This document shows, in pieces, positions 44,823 to 53,660 of a DNA stretch of 64,000 nt; position 1 is the stretch's first letter, and each line of letters begins with the position of its first letter. This DNA is from CAVQWT01 sp963717705. Its GTDB lineage: Bacteria; Pseudomonadota; Gammaproteobacteria; Burkholderiales; Casimicrobiaceae. Made by a program: the position numbers and the translations under genes. Under the pieces are notes generated by a model, which searched no databases, was not told the origin of the DNA, and was given only the letters and a program-made list of their open reading frames with translations. Location of the stretch: positions 620,001-684,000 of the forward strand of contig CAVQWT010000005.1 of NCBI GenBank assembly GCA_963717705.1. The letters run 5' to 3'.

Positions 44823-45647
44823 ATGATTTTACTGCACCTTGCCGCCGTCGCCGCGTATGCGCTCGCCGCTTTTGCGATGTGGCCCGCGGCCGTGGCGCCG
44901 ACGGGTGCCGCCGCACCGGCCGCGCCGCCGTCGATCCGCCGGTTCGCGCCGGGCCTGCTGGTGCTGGCGCTGATCCTGCACGGCATCGCCGTCGCCAACG
45001 ACATCGTGTCGCCGGACGGACTCGACCTGTCGATCGCGAATGCCTTCTCGTTGGTCGCGGGGCTGGCCGCCGGCCTGGCCGCGCTGTCGGGCCTGCTGAC
45101 GACGCTGCCGGTGACCGTCCCGATCGTGTTGCCCGTCGCCGCGGTGGCGGTGCTGACGCCGCTGTTCGTCGACAGCCCGCACCGATTCGCGTTTTCGGGC
45201 GCGCCCTGGGCCGCCGCCCACGTCGCCGTCGCGCTCGTGGCGTACTCGCTGTTCCTGGTCGCGGCGCTGCAAGCGCTGGTGCTGATGGGCCTCGAGCGGC
45301 GGCTGCACCGCCGCGTCCCCGACCCGGAGGCCGCGGCGCTGCCGTCGCTGCTGACACTCGAGCGGTACATGTTCCGGCTGGTGATCGCCGGGTTCGTGCT
45401 GCTGACCGTCACCCTGGTCAGCGGTGCGCTGTTCTCCGAGCAGGTCTTCGGCCGGCCGGTGACGCTGACGCACAAGAACATATTTTCCGTGGCCGGCTGG
45501 CTGACGTTCGCCGTCCTGCTGTGGGGACGCTGGCGCTACGGCTGGCGCGGCCGGCGCGCGCTGCGCTGGATCGTCGCCGGCACCGCGCTGCTGTTCCTCG
45601 CCTACCTCGGCTACAAGTTCGTCCTCGAAGTCCTGCTGGGGCGCTGA
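44823..45647 (+). CDS. CcsA-type cytochrome c assembly / YpjD family membrane protein
   Basis: This 274-residue protein has eight hydrophobic helices and the YpjD pattern: LILHGIAVAND, WAAAHVAVALVAYSLFLVAAL, LTHKNIFSVAGWLTF and WGRWRYGWRGRRALRW near the end. It belongs to the CcmC/CcsA haem-handling superfamily but lacks a clear tryptophan-rich WWD motif, so a haem role is not certain. It is divergent from ffh, as in many Betaproteobacteria. I prefer ATG 44823 over GTG 44790, because the -10-like TAAACT at 44778 places the transcript start near 44790. Confidence 0.83.
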   Translation: MILLHLAAVAAYALAAFAMWPAAVAPTGAAAPAAPPSIRRFAPGLLVLALILHGIAVANDIVSPDGLDLSIANAFSLVAGLAAGLAALSGLLTTLPVTVPIVLPVAAVAVLTPLFVDSPHRFAFSGAPWAAAHVAVALVAYSLFLVAALQALVLMGLERRLHRRVPDPEAAALPSLLTLERYMFRLVIAGFVLLTVTLVSGALFSEQVFGRPVTLTHKNIFSVAGWLTFAVLLWGRWRYGWRGRRALRWIVAGTALLFLAYLGYKFVLEVLLGR

Positions 45648-45707
45648 CGTCCCGCCTCCGCGCGGCCGCGCCCGCCCTGCCCCGCCCCTTCCCTCGGCCC
45701 GCACCGC

Positions 45708-47024
45708 TTGGACGACATCTCCCTAAGCACGCTCGGGCTCGCGCTCGCCGTCCTCCTCGTCGTCTCCGGCTTCTTCTCGCTGGCGGAGACGGCGATGATG
45801 GCGGCGAACCGCTACCGCCTCAAGCACCGGGCGCTGCACGGCGAGCGCGGCGCGAAGCTGGCGGTCGCGCTGCTGGGCCAGACCGACCGCCTGCTGGGCG
45901 TGATCCTGCTCGGCAACAACCTGATCAACGCCGCGGCGGCGACGCTGACGACGGTGATAACGGTGCGCCTGTTCGGCGAGGGCGAGCTCGCGCTCGGGCT
46001 CGGCACCGTCGCGGTGACCTTCGCTATCCTGGTGTTCTCGGAAATCACGCCGAAGGTCATCGGCGCCGCGCACGCCGACCGCATCGCACCCGTCGCGAGC
46101 TTCGTGCTGGCCCCGCTGCTGAAGGCAACCTGGCCGATCGTCGGCTTCGTCAACCTGTTCGTGCAGGCACTGCTGCGGCTGCTGCGCGTGCAACCCGCCA
46201 CCGAGGCGGGCACCGCGATGACGCAGGAGGAGCTGCGCACCATCGTGCTCGAGGGGCAGTACCTGCGGCGCAAGCATCGCGCGATGATCGCCAACCTGCT
46301 CGACCTGGAGAACATCACCGTCGAGGACGTGATGACGCCGCGCCCGCAGATCCACGGCCTCGACCTCGCCGCCAAGCCCGCGCTGCTGACCCAGCAGCTC
46401 GCGACGACCTACCATACGCGGCTGCCCGCCTACGAGGACCGCCTCGAGAACATCGTCGGCATCGTCCACGTGAAGCAGGTGCTGCAGCTGCCGCACGACG
46501 GCGAAATCGACGGCGACGCGCTGCGCACGATCATGCGGCCGCCGTACTTCGTGCCGGCCGGCACGCCGCTGCTGACCCAGCTGCAGCACTTCCAGACCGA
46601 CCGCCAGCGGCTGGGACTGGTGGTCGACGAGTACGGCGAGCTGACCGGGCTGGTGACGATCGAGGACATCATCGAGGAGATCATCGGCGAGTTCACGACC
46701 CAGGCGCCGGACGGCCCGGGGTCGTTCGCCAGGGGGCCCGACGGCAGCGTCGTCGTCGACGGCATGACGCCGCTGCGCACCCTCAACCGGAAATTGGGCA
46801 CTTCCTTCGGGCTGGACGGCCCGAAAACACTCAACGGGCTGATCGTCGAACATCTGGGGGAAATCCCCGAAGCGGGGGTCCGGGTCGAGGTTGCCGGCCA
46901 GCCGATGGAGATCCTGCAGACGCAGGACCGTGCCGTGAGGGTCGTCCGGCTGCTCTCTCCCGTGGGGCGCCCCCCCGCCCCGCCTTTACAAAGCACCGGC
47001 CCGCAGGCATCATCGGCCGGATAA
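45708..47024 (+). CDS. CNNM/CorC (HlyC) family CBS-domain transporter protein
   Basis: This 438-residue protein has an N-terminal DUF21/CNNM membrane domain (four helices, LLVVSGFFSLAETAMMAANR, FAILVFSEITPKVIGAAHADR in two parts), a central CBS pair (about 200-340: VEDVMTPRPQIHG and VVDEYGELTGLVTIEDI) and a C-terminal CorC_HlyC domain. Relatives transport or sense magnesium or other divalent cations. Start is TTG at 45708; the N-terminus matches relatives so the start is likely correct. It lies 60 bases after the YpjD-like gene. Confidence 0.88.
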   Translation: MDDISLSTLGLALAVLLVVSGFFSLAETAMMAANRYRLKHRALHGERGAKLAVALLGQTDRLLGVILLGNNLINAAAATLTTVITVRLFGEGELALGLGTVAVTFAILVFSEITPKVIGAAHADRIAPVASFVLAPLLKATWPIVGFVNLFVQALLRLLRVQPATEAGTAMTQEELRTIVLEGQYLRRKHRAMIANLLDLENITVEDVMTPRPQIHGLDLAAKPALLTQQLATTYHTRLPAYEDRLENIVGIVHVKQVLQLPHDGEIDGDALRTIMRPPYFVPAGTPLLTQLQHFQTDRQRLGLVVDEYGELTGLVTIEDIIEEIIGEFTTQAPDGPGSFARGPDGSVVVDGMTPLRTLNRKLGTSFGLDGPKTLNGLIVEHLGEIPEAGVRVEVAGQPMEILQTQDRAVRVVRLLSPVGRPPAPPLQSTGPQASSAG

Positions 47025-47146
47025 GTTTTATGCGCTTGGAATAAGCGGATCGCCCCTTGCGGGCGCGGCCGTGACCACCGCCGGGCATGAGGCTTGCTTG
47101 CCATGTCGGGGTTACGGAACCCAATCCTGAGACACCGACGACGCCC

Positions 47147-48865
47147 ATGGCCACCCACGCCGCCTCGACCCGGAACCTGAGCGGTCTCGCGCGCGCGCTC
47201 GCCCAGCACGGGCTGCTGTCCGAGTACGACGCCGAGGCGCTGCATTCGCAGGCCCAGGCGGCTGGCATCACGTTCGTCGAGCAGCTGCTGACCAACAAGC
47301 GGATGTCGTCGTCGCAGCTGGCGACCTTCGGCTCGCGCGCCTTCGGCGTGCCGCTGCTCGACCTGGCCGCGTTCGACCTCGACCAGATCCAGAAGGACCT
47401 CATCGACATCAAGATCGCGCAGAGCCGGCGCGTGCTGCCGCTGCACAAGCGCGGCAACCGACTCTACGTGGCGACGTCCGATCCCGCGAACCTCCAGGCG
47501 CTCGAGGAGGTGCGGTTCAAGACCAACCTCGTCGTCGAGCCGCTGGTGGTCGAGGACGACAAGCTCGCCCAGGCGATCCACAAGCTGATCGAGGCCACCG
47601 GCGCGACGTTGAAGGACGTCGCCAGCATGGACGACCTCGAGGTCGACATGCAGGAGGGCACCCCGATCGTCTCCGACGAGGAGAACGCGGAGGTCGAGGA
47701 TGCGCCGGTCGTCAAGTACATCCAGAAGATCCTGCTCGACGCGATCAGCGCCGGCGCATCGGACGTCCACTTCGAGCCGTACGAGAAGTTCTTCCGCATC
47801 CGCTATCGCGTCGACGGCATCCTGATGGAGATCGCTCAGCCGCCGCTGGCGATCAAGGACAAGGTCGCGTCCCGCATCAAGGTCATCAGCCGGCTCGACA
47901 TTTCCGAGAAGCGGGTGCCGCAGGACGGCCGGATGAAGCTCGTGCTGTCGAAGACGAAGTCGATCGACTTCCGCGTGTCGACGCTGCCGACGCTCTACGG
48001 CGAGAAGATCGTCATGCGGATCCTCGACTCGGCCGGCGTCAAGCTCGGCATCGAGGCGCTCGGCTACGACCCCGACCAGCAGGCGCTGCTGCTGCACGCG
48101 ATCGGCCGGCCCTACGGGATGATCCTCGTCACCGGGCCGACCGGCTCGGGCAAGACGGTGTCGCTGTACACCTGCCTCAACATCCTGAACCAGCCCGGCG
48201 TCAACATCGCGACGGCGGAGGACCCGGCGGAAATCCAGCTGCCCGGGGTCAACCAGGTCAACGTCAACGAGAAGGCCGGCCTCACCTTCGCCGCCGCGCT
48301 GCGCTCGTTCCTGCGGCAGGATCCGGACATCGTGATGGTCGGCGAAATCCGTGACCTCGAGACCGCCGACATCGCGATCAAGGCGGCGCAGACGGGGCAC
48401 CTCGTGCTGTCGACGCTGCACACCAACGACGCGCCGACGACGCTGACCCGGCTGCTCAACATGGGCGTCGCGCCGTTCAACGTCGCCTCGTCGGTGATCC
48501 TGATCACGGCGCAGCGGCTCGGCCGCAAGCTCTGCCCGCAGTGCAAGCAGCCCGAGGACATTCCGCCCGAGGCGCTGCTGCGCGCCGGATTCAGCGAGGA
48601 GGACCTCGACGGCTCCTGGCAGCCCTACGGACCGATCGGCTGCGACCATTGCAAGGGCACCGGATACAAGGGTCGGGTGGGGGTCTACCAGGTCATGCCG
48701 ATCAGCGACGACATGCGCCTGCTGATCATGCGCAGCGGCAATGCCCTCGACATCGCAGAGCAGGCGAAAAAGGAAAGCATCCGCGACCTGCGACAATCCG
48801 GGCTGATCAAGGTCAGGCAGGGCATCACCTCGCTCGAGGAAATCGAGGCGATCACCAACGAGTGA
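47147..48865 (+). CDS. pilB: Type IV pilus assembly ATPase PilB
   Basis: PilB is the hexameric extension motor of type IV pili. The 572-residue protein has an MshEN N-terminal domain (about 1-140), Walker A VTGPTGSGKTVSLYTCL, the Asp-box and Walker B VMVGEIRDLETADIAI, the His box LSTLHTNDAPTTLTRLL, and the zinc-binding tetracysteine CPQCKQ and CDHCKG near residue 465-500. I chose ATG 47147; ATG 47087 would add 20 residues without similarity. It heads pilBCD. No strong ribosome site precedes it. Confidence 0.95.
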   Translation: MATHAASTRNLSGLARALAQHGLLSEYDAEALHSQAQAAGITFVEQLLTNKRMSSSQLATFGSRAFGVPLLDLAAFDLDQIQKDLIDIKIAQSRRVLPLHKRGNRLYVATSDPANLQALEEVRFKTNLVVEPLVVEDDKLAQAIHKLIEATGATLKDVASMDDLEVDMQEGTPIVSDEENAEVEDAPVVKYIQKILLDAISAGASDVHFEPYEKFFRIRYRVDGILMEIAQPPLAIKDKVASRIKVISRLDISEKRVPQDGRMKLVLSKTKSIDFRVSTLPTLYGEKIVMRILDSAGVKLGIEALGYDPDQQALLLHAIGRPYGMILVTGPTGSGKTVSLYTCLNILNQPGVNIATAEDPAEIQLPGVNQVNVNEKAGLTFAAALRSFLRQDPDIVMVGEIRDLETADIAIKAAQTGHLVLSTLHTNDAPTTLTRLLNMGVAPFNVASSVILITAQRLGRKLCPQCKQPEDIPPEALLRAGFSEEDLDGSWQPYGPIGCDHCKGTGYKGRVGVYQVMPISDDMRLLIMRSGNALDIAEQAKKESIRDLRQSGLIKVRQGITSLEEIEAITNE

Positions 48866-48896
48866 CGCCCGGAAACGGGACCGAAGAGGACAGTTC

Positions 48897-50123
48897 ATGG
48901 CAACCGCGACCGCGACCGCACGCAAGGACGTCAAGGAGTACACCTTCGTCTGGGAGGGGCTCGACCGCAACAACCGCCAGGTGCGCGGCGAGATCAAGGC
49001 CGCCTCCGAGACGGTCGTCGTCACCAACCTGCGGCGGCAGGGCATCAAGATCAGCAAGATCAAGCGGCAGACGTTCCGCGGCGGCAAGAAGGTCACCGAG
49101 CGGGACATCACCTTCTTCACGCGCCAGCTCGCGACGATGCTCAAGGCCGGCGTCCCGCTGCTGCAGTCGTTCGAGATCGTCGCGCGCGGCCACAGCAACG
49201 CGCGCTTCTCGCGGCTGATGATGGACATCAAGAACCGCGTCGAGCAGGGGTCGAGCCTGTCGCAGGCGTTTCGCGCTCACCCGAACCAGTTCGACACGCT
49301 CTACTGCAACCTCATCTCCGCCGGCGAGACGTCGGGCATGCTCGACGGCGTCCTCGACCGACTCGCGACGTACAAGGAAAAGATCCTCGCCATCAAGGCC
49401 AAGATCAAGTCCGCGCTGTTCTACCCGATCTCGGTCATCGTCGTCGCGATCGTCGTCGTCTGGGTGATCATGGTGTTCGTGATCCCGGCGTTCAAGGAAG
49501 TGTTCAAGAGCTTCGGCGCCGACCTCCCGGCGCCGACGCTGATCGTGATGGCGATATCGGATTGGGTGGTCACCTACTGGTGGGCCGTCTTCCTGATCGC
49601 GGGCGGAACCATTTTCGGAATCGGTGCGCTCTACCGGCGCTCCGAGGCGGTGCGCTATGCCGTGGACCGCATGGTGCTCAAGATCCCCATCATCGGCGAG
49701 ATCCTCGAGAAGGCGACGATCGCGCGCTGGACGCGGACGCTGCAGACGATGTTCGCCGCCGGCGTCCCGCTGGTCGAATCGCTCGACGCGGTCGGCGGCG
49801 CATCGGGCAACCTCGTCTACGTGAGCGCCACCAAGCGGATCCAGACCGAGGTCAGCACCGGCACCAGCCTGACGACGTCGATGGCCAACACCAAGCTGTT
49901 TCCGTCGATGGTGCTGCAGATGACGCAGATCGGCGAGGAGTCGGGCTCGCTCGACAACATGCTGGGCAAGATCGCCGATTTCTACGAACGCGAGGTCGAC
50001 GACGCCGTCGCCGCGCTGTCGAGCCTGCTGGAACCGATCATCATCGTGTTCCTCGGCGTCGTCATCGGCGGCCTCGTCATCGCCATGTACCTGCCGATCT
50101 TCAAGCTCGGAGCCGTGGTTTGA
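48897..50123 (+). CDS. pilC: Type IV pilus inner-membrane platform protein PilC
   Basis: This 408-residue GspF-family protein has two repeats of the T2SS F domain: FTRQLATMLKAGVPLLQSFEI (about 80-200) and WTRTLQTMFAAGVPLVESLDA (about 285-400), separated by membrane helices near 175-225 with VIVVAIVVVWVIMVFVIPAF. It anchors PilB and the pilin during assembly. ATG 48897 follows AGAGGA. Located 31 bases after pilB. Confidence 0.96.
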   Translation: MATATATARKDVKEYTFVWEGLDRNNRQVRGEIKAASETVVVTNLRRQGIKISKIKRQTFRGGKKVTERDITFFTRQLATMLKAGVPLLQSFEIVARGHSNARFSRLMMDIKNRVEQGSSLSQAFRAHPNQFDTLYCNLISAGETSGMLDGVLDRLATYKEKILAIKAKIKSALFYPISVIVVAIVVVWVIMVFVIPAFKEVFKSFGADLPAPTLIVMAISDWVVTYWWAVFLIAGGTIFGIGALYRRSEAVRYAVDRMVLKIPIIGEILEKATIARWTRTLQTMFAAGVPLVESLDAVGGASGNLVYVSATKRIQTEVSTGTSLTTSMANTKLFPSMVLQMTQIGEESGSLDNMLGKIADFYEREVDDAVAALSSLLEPIIIVFLGVVIGGLVIAMYLPIFKLGAVV

Positions 50124-50148
50124 CGGCGGCGGCCGCGCCGCGGCAGCC

Positions 50149-50982
50149 GTGATAGAAACCCACGCCGCGGTCATCGCCGCGCTGGTCGTGGGGCTCTGCG
50201 TCGGCAGCTTTCTCAACGTCGTCATCCACCGGCTGCCGAAAATGCTCGAGCGCCGGTGGCGCGCCGACTGCGCAGACCTCGACGGGCGGCCGGCGCCGGA
50301 CGAGCCCGCCTACAACCTCGTCGTGCCGCGCTCGGCGTGCCCGGCGTGCGGTCACGCCATCAGCGCGGTCGAGAACATCCCCCTGGTCTCCTGGCTCGCG
50401 CTGTCCGGGCGCTGCCGGGCGTGCAAGGTCCGCATTTCGGTCCGCTATCCGCTGGTCGAGCTGCTGGGCGGGGTTCTCGCCGCGGCCGCAGTCTGGCGTT
50501 ATGGCGCCACGGCGCAGGGCCTCGCCGCCTGCGCGCTGCTGTGGACGCTGCTCGCGCTCACCTTCATCGACTTCGACACCCAGTACCTGCCGGACGACCT
50601 GACGCTGCCGCTGCTCTGGGGCGGCCTGGTCGCCAACCTCTGGGGTCTTTTCGTGCCGCTGTCGGAAGCGGTCATCGGCGCAGTCGCCGGCTACCTGGCC
50701 CTGTGGTCGATCTACTGGCTGTTCAAGCTGATCCGTGGCAAGGAAGGCATGGGCTACGGCGACTTCAAGCTGCTGGCCGCACTGGGCGCCTGGCTCGGCT
50801 GGAAGATGCTGCCTCTGATCATCCTGCTGTCGTCGGTGGTCGGTGCGGTCGTCGGCATCGCGCTGATCGTGTTCAAGGGGCGCGACCACCAGGTTCCGCT
50901 CGCGTTCGGTCCCTACCTCGCCGCGGCAGGCGCGATCGCGCTGTTCTTCGGCGCCAGCCTGACCAGGCACCTGCTGCCCTGA
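50149..50982 (+). CDS. pilD: Prepilin leader peptidase / N-methyltransferase PilD
   Basis: This 277-residue polytopic aspartic peptidase cleaves and N-methylates prepilins and pseudopilins. It has the cytoplasmic four-cysteine motif CPACGH and CRACKV near residues 64-105, and the two catalytic aspartates in FIDFDTQYLPDD and GYGDFKLLAALG. N-terminal LCVGSFLNVVIHRLP is canonical. Start GTG at 50149, 25 bases after pilC. Confidence 0.96.
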   Translation: MIETHAAVIAALVVGLCVGSFLNVVIHRLPKMLERRWRADCADLDGRPAPDEPAYNLVVPRSACPACGHAISAVENIPLVSWLALSGRCRACKVRISVRYPLVELLGGVLAAAAVWRYGATAQGLAACALLWTLLALTFIDFDTQYLPDDLTLPLLWGGLVANLWGLFVPLSEAVIGAVAGYLALWSIYWLFKLIRGKEGMGYGDFKLLAALGAWLGWKMLPLIILLSSVVGAVVGIALIVFKGRDHQVPLAFGPYLAAAGAIALFFGASLTRHLLP

Positions 50983-50989
50983 GCGCCCG

Positions 50990-51607
50990 ATGACGCTGGT
51001 GGTCGGCCTCACGGGCGGGATCGGCAGCGGCAAGTCGGCGGTCGCCGACCTGTTCGCGGCCCGCGGCGTCCCGGTGGTCGACGCCGACGCGATCGCCCAC
51101 GCGCTGTCGCGCCCCGGGCAACCCGGGCACGCCGCGGTGGTCGCGGCTTTCGGCCCGGACGCGCTCGCCCCCGACGGTACGCTTGACCGCGCCGCCCTGC
51201 GCCGCGCGGTCTTCGCCGACCCGGCCGCTCGAACCCGGCTGGAGAACGCACTGCATCCGCTGATCCGCGCCGAGGCGCGGCGGCTGATCGCCGCGTGGAC
51301 CGCCCCCTGGGGGCTCGTCGTCGTCCCGCTGCTGCTCGAGCGCGGCGGATTAGGCGACGTTGTCCGGCGCGTGATCGTCGTCGACTGCCCCGAGGACGAG
51401 CAGGTCCGCAGGGTGGTCCTCCGCAGCGGGCTGCCGGCGCCCGAGGTCCGGGCGATCATCGCCGCGCAGCTGCCGCGCGCCGAGCGGCTGGCCCGGGCCG
51501 ACGACGTGATCGACAACGCGGGCCCGCCGGCGGCGCTCGCCCCGCAGGTCGCCGCGCTGCACGTCCGTTACGACGCGCTGGCGGCCGCCGCGGAGGGCGC
51601 GGCATGA
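50990..51607 (+). CDS. coaE: Dephospho-CoA kinase
   Basis: CoaE performs the last step of CoA synthesis, phosphorylating dephospho-CoA. The 205-residue protein begins with the P-loop GLTGGIGSGKSAVADLFAA and has PVVDADAIAHALSRPGQPG, HPLIRAEARRLI and the lid region VVDCPEDEQVRRVVLR. Located between pilD and zapD, the standard order. The start ATG at 50990 lies 7 bases after the pilD stop. Confidence 0.96.
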   Translation: MTLVVGLTGGIGSGKSAVADLFAARGVPVVDADAIAHALSRPGQPGHAAVVAAFGPDALAPDGTLDRAALRRAVFADPAARTRLENALHPLIRAEARRLIAAWTAPWGLVVVPLLLERGGLGDVVRRVIVVDCPEDEQVRRVVLRSGLPAPEVRAIIAAQLPRAERLARADDVIDNAGPPAALAPQVAALHVRYDALAAAAEGAA

Positions 51608-51671
51608 CGACGGCGCTTGCGCCCGCCGCGCGATGCGGCAGAATGGCGTTCTTGAGCCCGAGTCGCGCGCC

Positions 51672-52430
51672 GTGATCCGTTACGAACATCCCCTGAACGA
51701 GCGTGTCCGCACCCTGATGCGGCTCGAGGACCTCTACGGTCGCGCGCAGTTCTTCGCCGCGCGCACCGAAGCGCTCGAGCATCACGCCGCGCTGCTGGCG
51801 CTGTTCGAGATCACCGACGTGGCGGCGCGCGCCGACCTCAAGACCGACCTGCTGCAGGAACTCGAGCGGCAGAAGCAGCTCCTCTCGCCGCTGCGCAGCA
51901 ACCCGGCGATCGACGTCGCGGTGCTGGAGCCGCTGCTCGTGGAAATCGACCACGTCTCCGCCGGGCTTCTCGCGCAGACCGGCAAGCTCGGCCAGCACCT
52001 GCGCGACAACGAGTGGCTGATGATGATCAAGCAGCGCACCGCAATTCCCGGCGGCGTCTGCGAATTCGACCTGCCCGCCTATCACTATTGGCTGAATTCC
52101 GACGCCGCCGCCCGGCAGAACGACCTCGAGGCGTGGCTCGCGCCGCTGCTGCCGGTGCGCGACGGGCTGGCGATCGTCCTGCGGCTGCTGCGCGACAACG
52201 GGCGCACCAGCCGGCAGATCGCGTACCGCGGCGTGTTCCAGCTGATGCTGACGTCGTCCAAGGTCGCGCAGCTGCTGCGGCTTGCCGTCACGCGCGACCT
52301 GCCCTGCGTGCCCGAGATCAGCGCCAACAAGTACGCGCTCAACATCCGCTTCCTCGGCGTGACCGGCATGGACCGGGGCGCGGTGTTCGACCGCGACGTC
52401 GAGTTCGAGCTGTCTTTCTGCAACCTGTAG
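51672..52430 (+). CDS. zapD: Cell division protein ZapD
   Basis: ZapD cross-links FtsZ filaments at the division ring. The 252-residue protein has the family N-terminus YEHPLNERVRTLMRLEDLY, the central LPAYHYWLNSDAAARQNDLE and the C-terminal FDRDVEFELSFCNL. I prefer the GTG at 51672, which gives the short N-terminus of relatives and falls after a CAGAAT box at 51639; ATG at 51633 is an alternative. Confidence 0.93.
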   Translation: MIRYEHPLNERVRTLMRLEDLYGRAQFFAARTEALEHHAALLALFEITDVAARADLKTDLLQELERQKQLLSPLRSNPAIDVAVLEPLLVEIDHVSAGLLAQTGKLGQHLRDNEWLMMIKQRTAIPGGVCEFDLPAYHYWLNSDAAARQNDLEAWLAPLLPVRDGLAIVLRLLRDNGRTSRQIAYRGVFQLMLTSSKVAQLLRLAVTRDLPCVPEISANKYALNIRFLGVTGMDRGAVFDRDVEFELSFCNL

Positions 52431-52435
52431 GCGTC

Positions 52436-52678
52436 GTGGCCGGTCCCCGCGTCGTTCGTTGTCCGCAATGCGGTGCGCCCGTCGAGTGGACCGCCGCCTC
52501 GGCGTTCCGGCCTTTCTGCTCGGAGCGGTGCAGGAACGTCGACCTCGGCGCGTGGGCGAGCGAGGCGTACCGCGTGCCAATCGCCGAGTTCCCGGAAGCC
52601 GACGATCTTGCCGCGGCGGTGGACGACGACGAGACCGGGCCCGCGGGCGAGCGCAGGGTCGTTCGCCGCCGCCGCTAG
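52436..52678 (+). CDS. yacG: DNA gyrase inhibitor YacG (zinc-binding)
   Basis: This 80-residue protein has the zinc-binding pair CPQCG and FCSERCRNVDLG (residues about 9-38) typical of YacG, which in E. coli binds GyrB and inhibits gyrase. The C-terminal half is acidic and then basic, as usual. Start GTG at 52436, six bases after zapD. The order coaE-zapD-yacG is conserved. Confidence 0.92.
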   Translation: MAGPRVVRCPQCGAPVEWTAASAFRPFCSERCRNVDLGAWASEAYRVPIAEFPEADDLAAAVDDDETGPAGERRVVRRRR

Positions 52679-52712
52679 CCCGGCAGCGGGCCGGCGGGAA
52701 GACCCGGAGGCG

Positions 52713-53660
52713 TCAGGGCCCCGGCGGCCACGCGCCGCGCATCGCCGCGATGCCGTGCGCCCCGGCATCGATGGCGGATGGCAGGTCGCCGGCCGCGAGA
52801 CCGCCGAGCGCGTACACCGGCAGCGTCGTTGCCGCGACCGTGCGGGCAAAGCCGTCGAAGCCCATCGCGGGCGCCCCGGGGTGTGACGGCGTCGCGCGCA
52901 CCGGCCCGAGCACCGCAAAATCCAGCGCCAGGTCCCCGGCCCGCGCGATCTCGGCGGACGTGTGGCACGAGGCCGCGCACACGAGGTCGCCGGGCCGCGT
53001 GGTCGCCGCCGCGAGGCGCGCGGACGTCCAGTGCACGCCGTCCAGCCCCCACGCCCGCGCATCGGCTTCGTCGCCGTTCAGCAGCACCATTGCTCCCACG
53101 GGCCGCGCCAGGTCCCCCAGCGCCGCGGCGAACGCCCGCTGGCGCTCGCGCGGCCAGTCCTTCTCGCGCAGCTGCACGAGGCGGATCCCCGCGGCGAACG
53201 CCGCCCGGGCGCGCTCCAGCATCGCCGCCTCGCCGATCGCAGCGGCCATCGTGATGGCGTACAGCGGCGGCAGGGTCAGCGCGCGCAGCACCCGCGTGTT
53301 CGCGGGCAGCAGCGGAGCGACGTCGAATCGTCCCGGAGTCTGCCACGCGAATGCCTGTCCATCGTGGCCGACCGGCTCGCCCTCCCAGGCGAACACGCGG
53401 AAGAAATGCAGCTCGACGTGCGCGTGGGGATAGACGAAGCGCTGGACCAGCCACGGCGCGGCGCGGCGCACGGTCAGTCCGAGCTCCTCGTGCAGCTCCC
53501 GGTCGAGCGCGGCGCGCGGAGTCTCGCCGGGCTCGAGCTTGCCGCCCGGGAATTCCCAGTAGCCGGCGTAGACCTTGCCCGCGGGGCGCTGGGCCAGCAG
53601 CACCTCGCTGTCGCCGCGGATGATGACGGCAGCGGCGACCCGGGTGAGCGGCGTCGTCAC
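52713..53660 (-). CDS. Nudix hydrolase (MutT-like) fused to a ThiE-like domain
   Basis: This 315-residue protein has a MutT-type Nudix domain (about 1-130) with the complete Nudix box GGKLEPGETPRAALDREL followed by HEELGL, suited to sanitising 8-oxo-dGTP. From about 135 a thiamine-phosphate-synthase-like domain follows with GIRLVQLREKDW and DLALDFAVLGPVRATPSHPG. In the latter the usual ND metal/phosphate motif reads NG (VLLNGDEADA) and HLGQ reads HWTS, so ThiE activity is doubtful. This fusion is known in Beta- and Gammaproteobacteria. GTG start overlaps the DUF815 stop by four bases. Confidence 0.9.
   Translation of the reverse strand: MTTPLTRVAAAVIIRGDSEVLLAQRPAGKVYAGYWEFPGGKLEPGETPRAALDRELHEELGLTVRRAAPWLVQRFVYPHAHVELHFFRVFAWEGEPVGHDGQAFAWQTPGRFDVAPLLPANTRVLRALTLPPLYAITMAAAIGEAAMLERARAAFAAGIRLVQLREKDWPRERQRAFAAALGDLARPVGAMVLLNGDEADARAWGLDGVHWTSARLAAATTRPGDLVCAASCHTSAEIARAGDLALDFAVLGPVRATPSHPGAPAMGFDGFARTVAATTLPVYALGGLAAGDLPSAIDAGAHGIAAMRGAWPPGP

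Noticed and set aside
47087..47146. Longer PilB beginning at 47087
   Set aside because: The extra 20 residues have no similarity to PilB N-termini and the ATG at 47147 gives the usual start.
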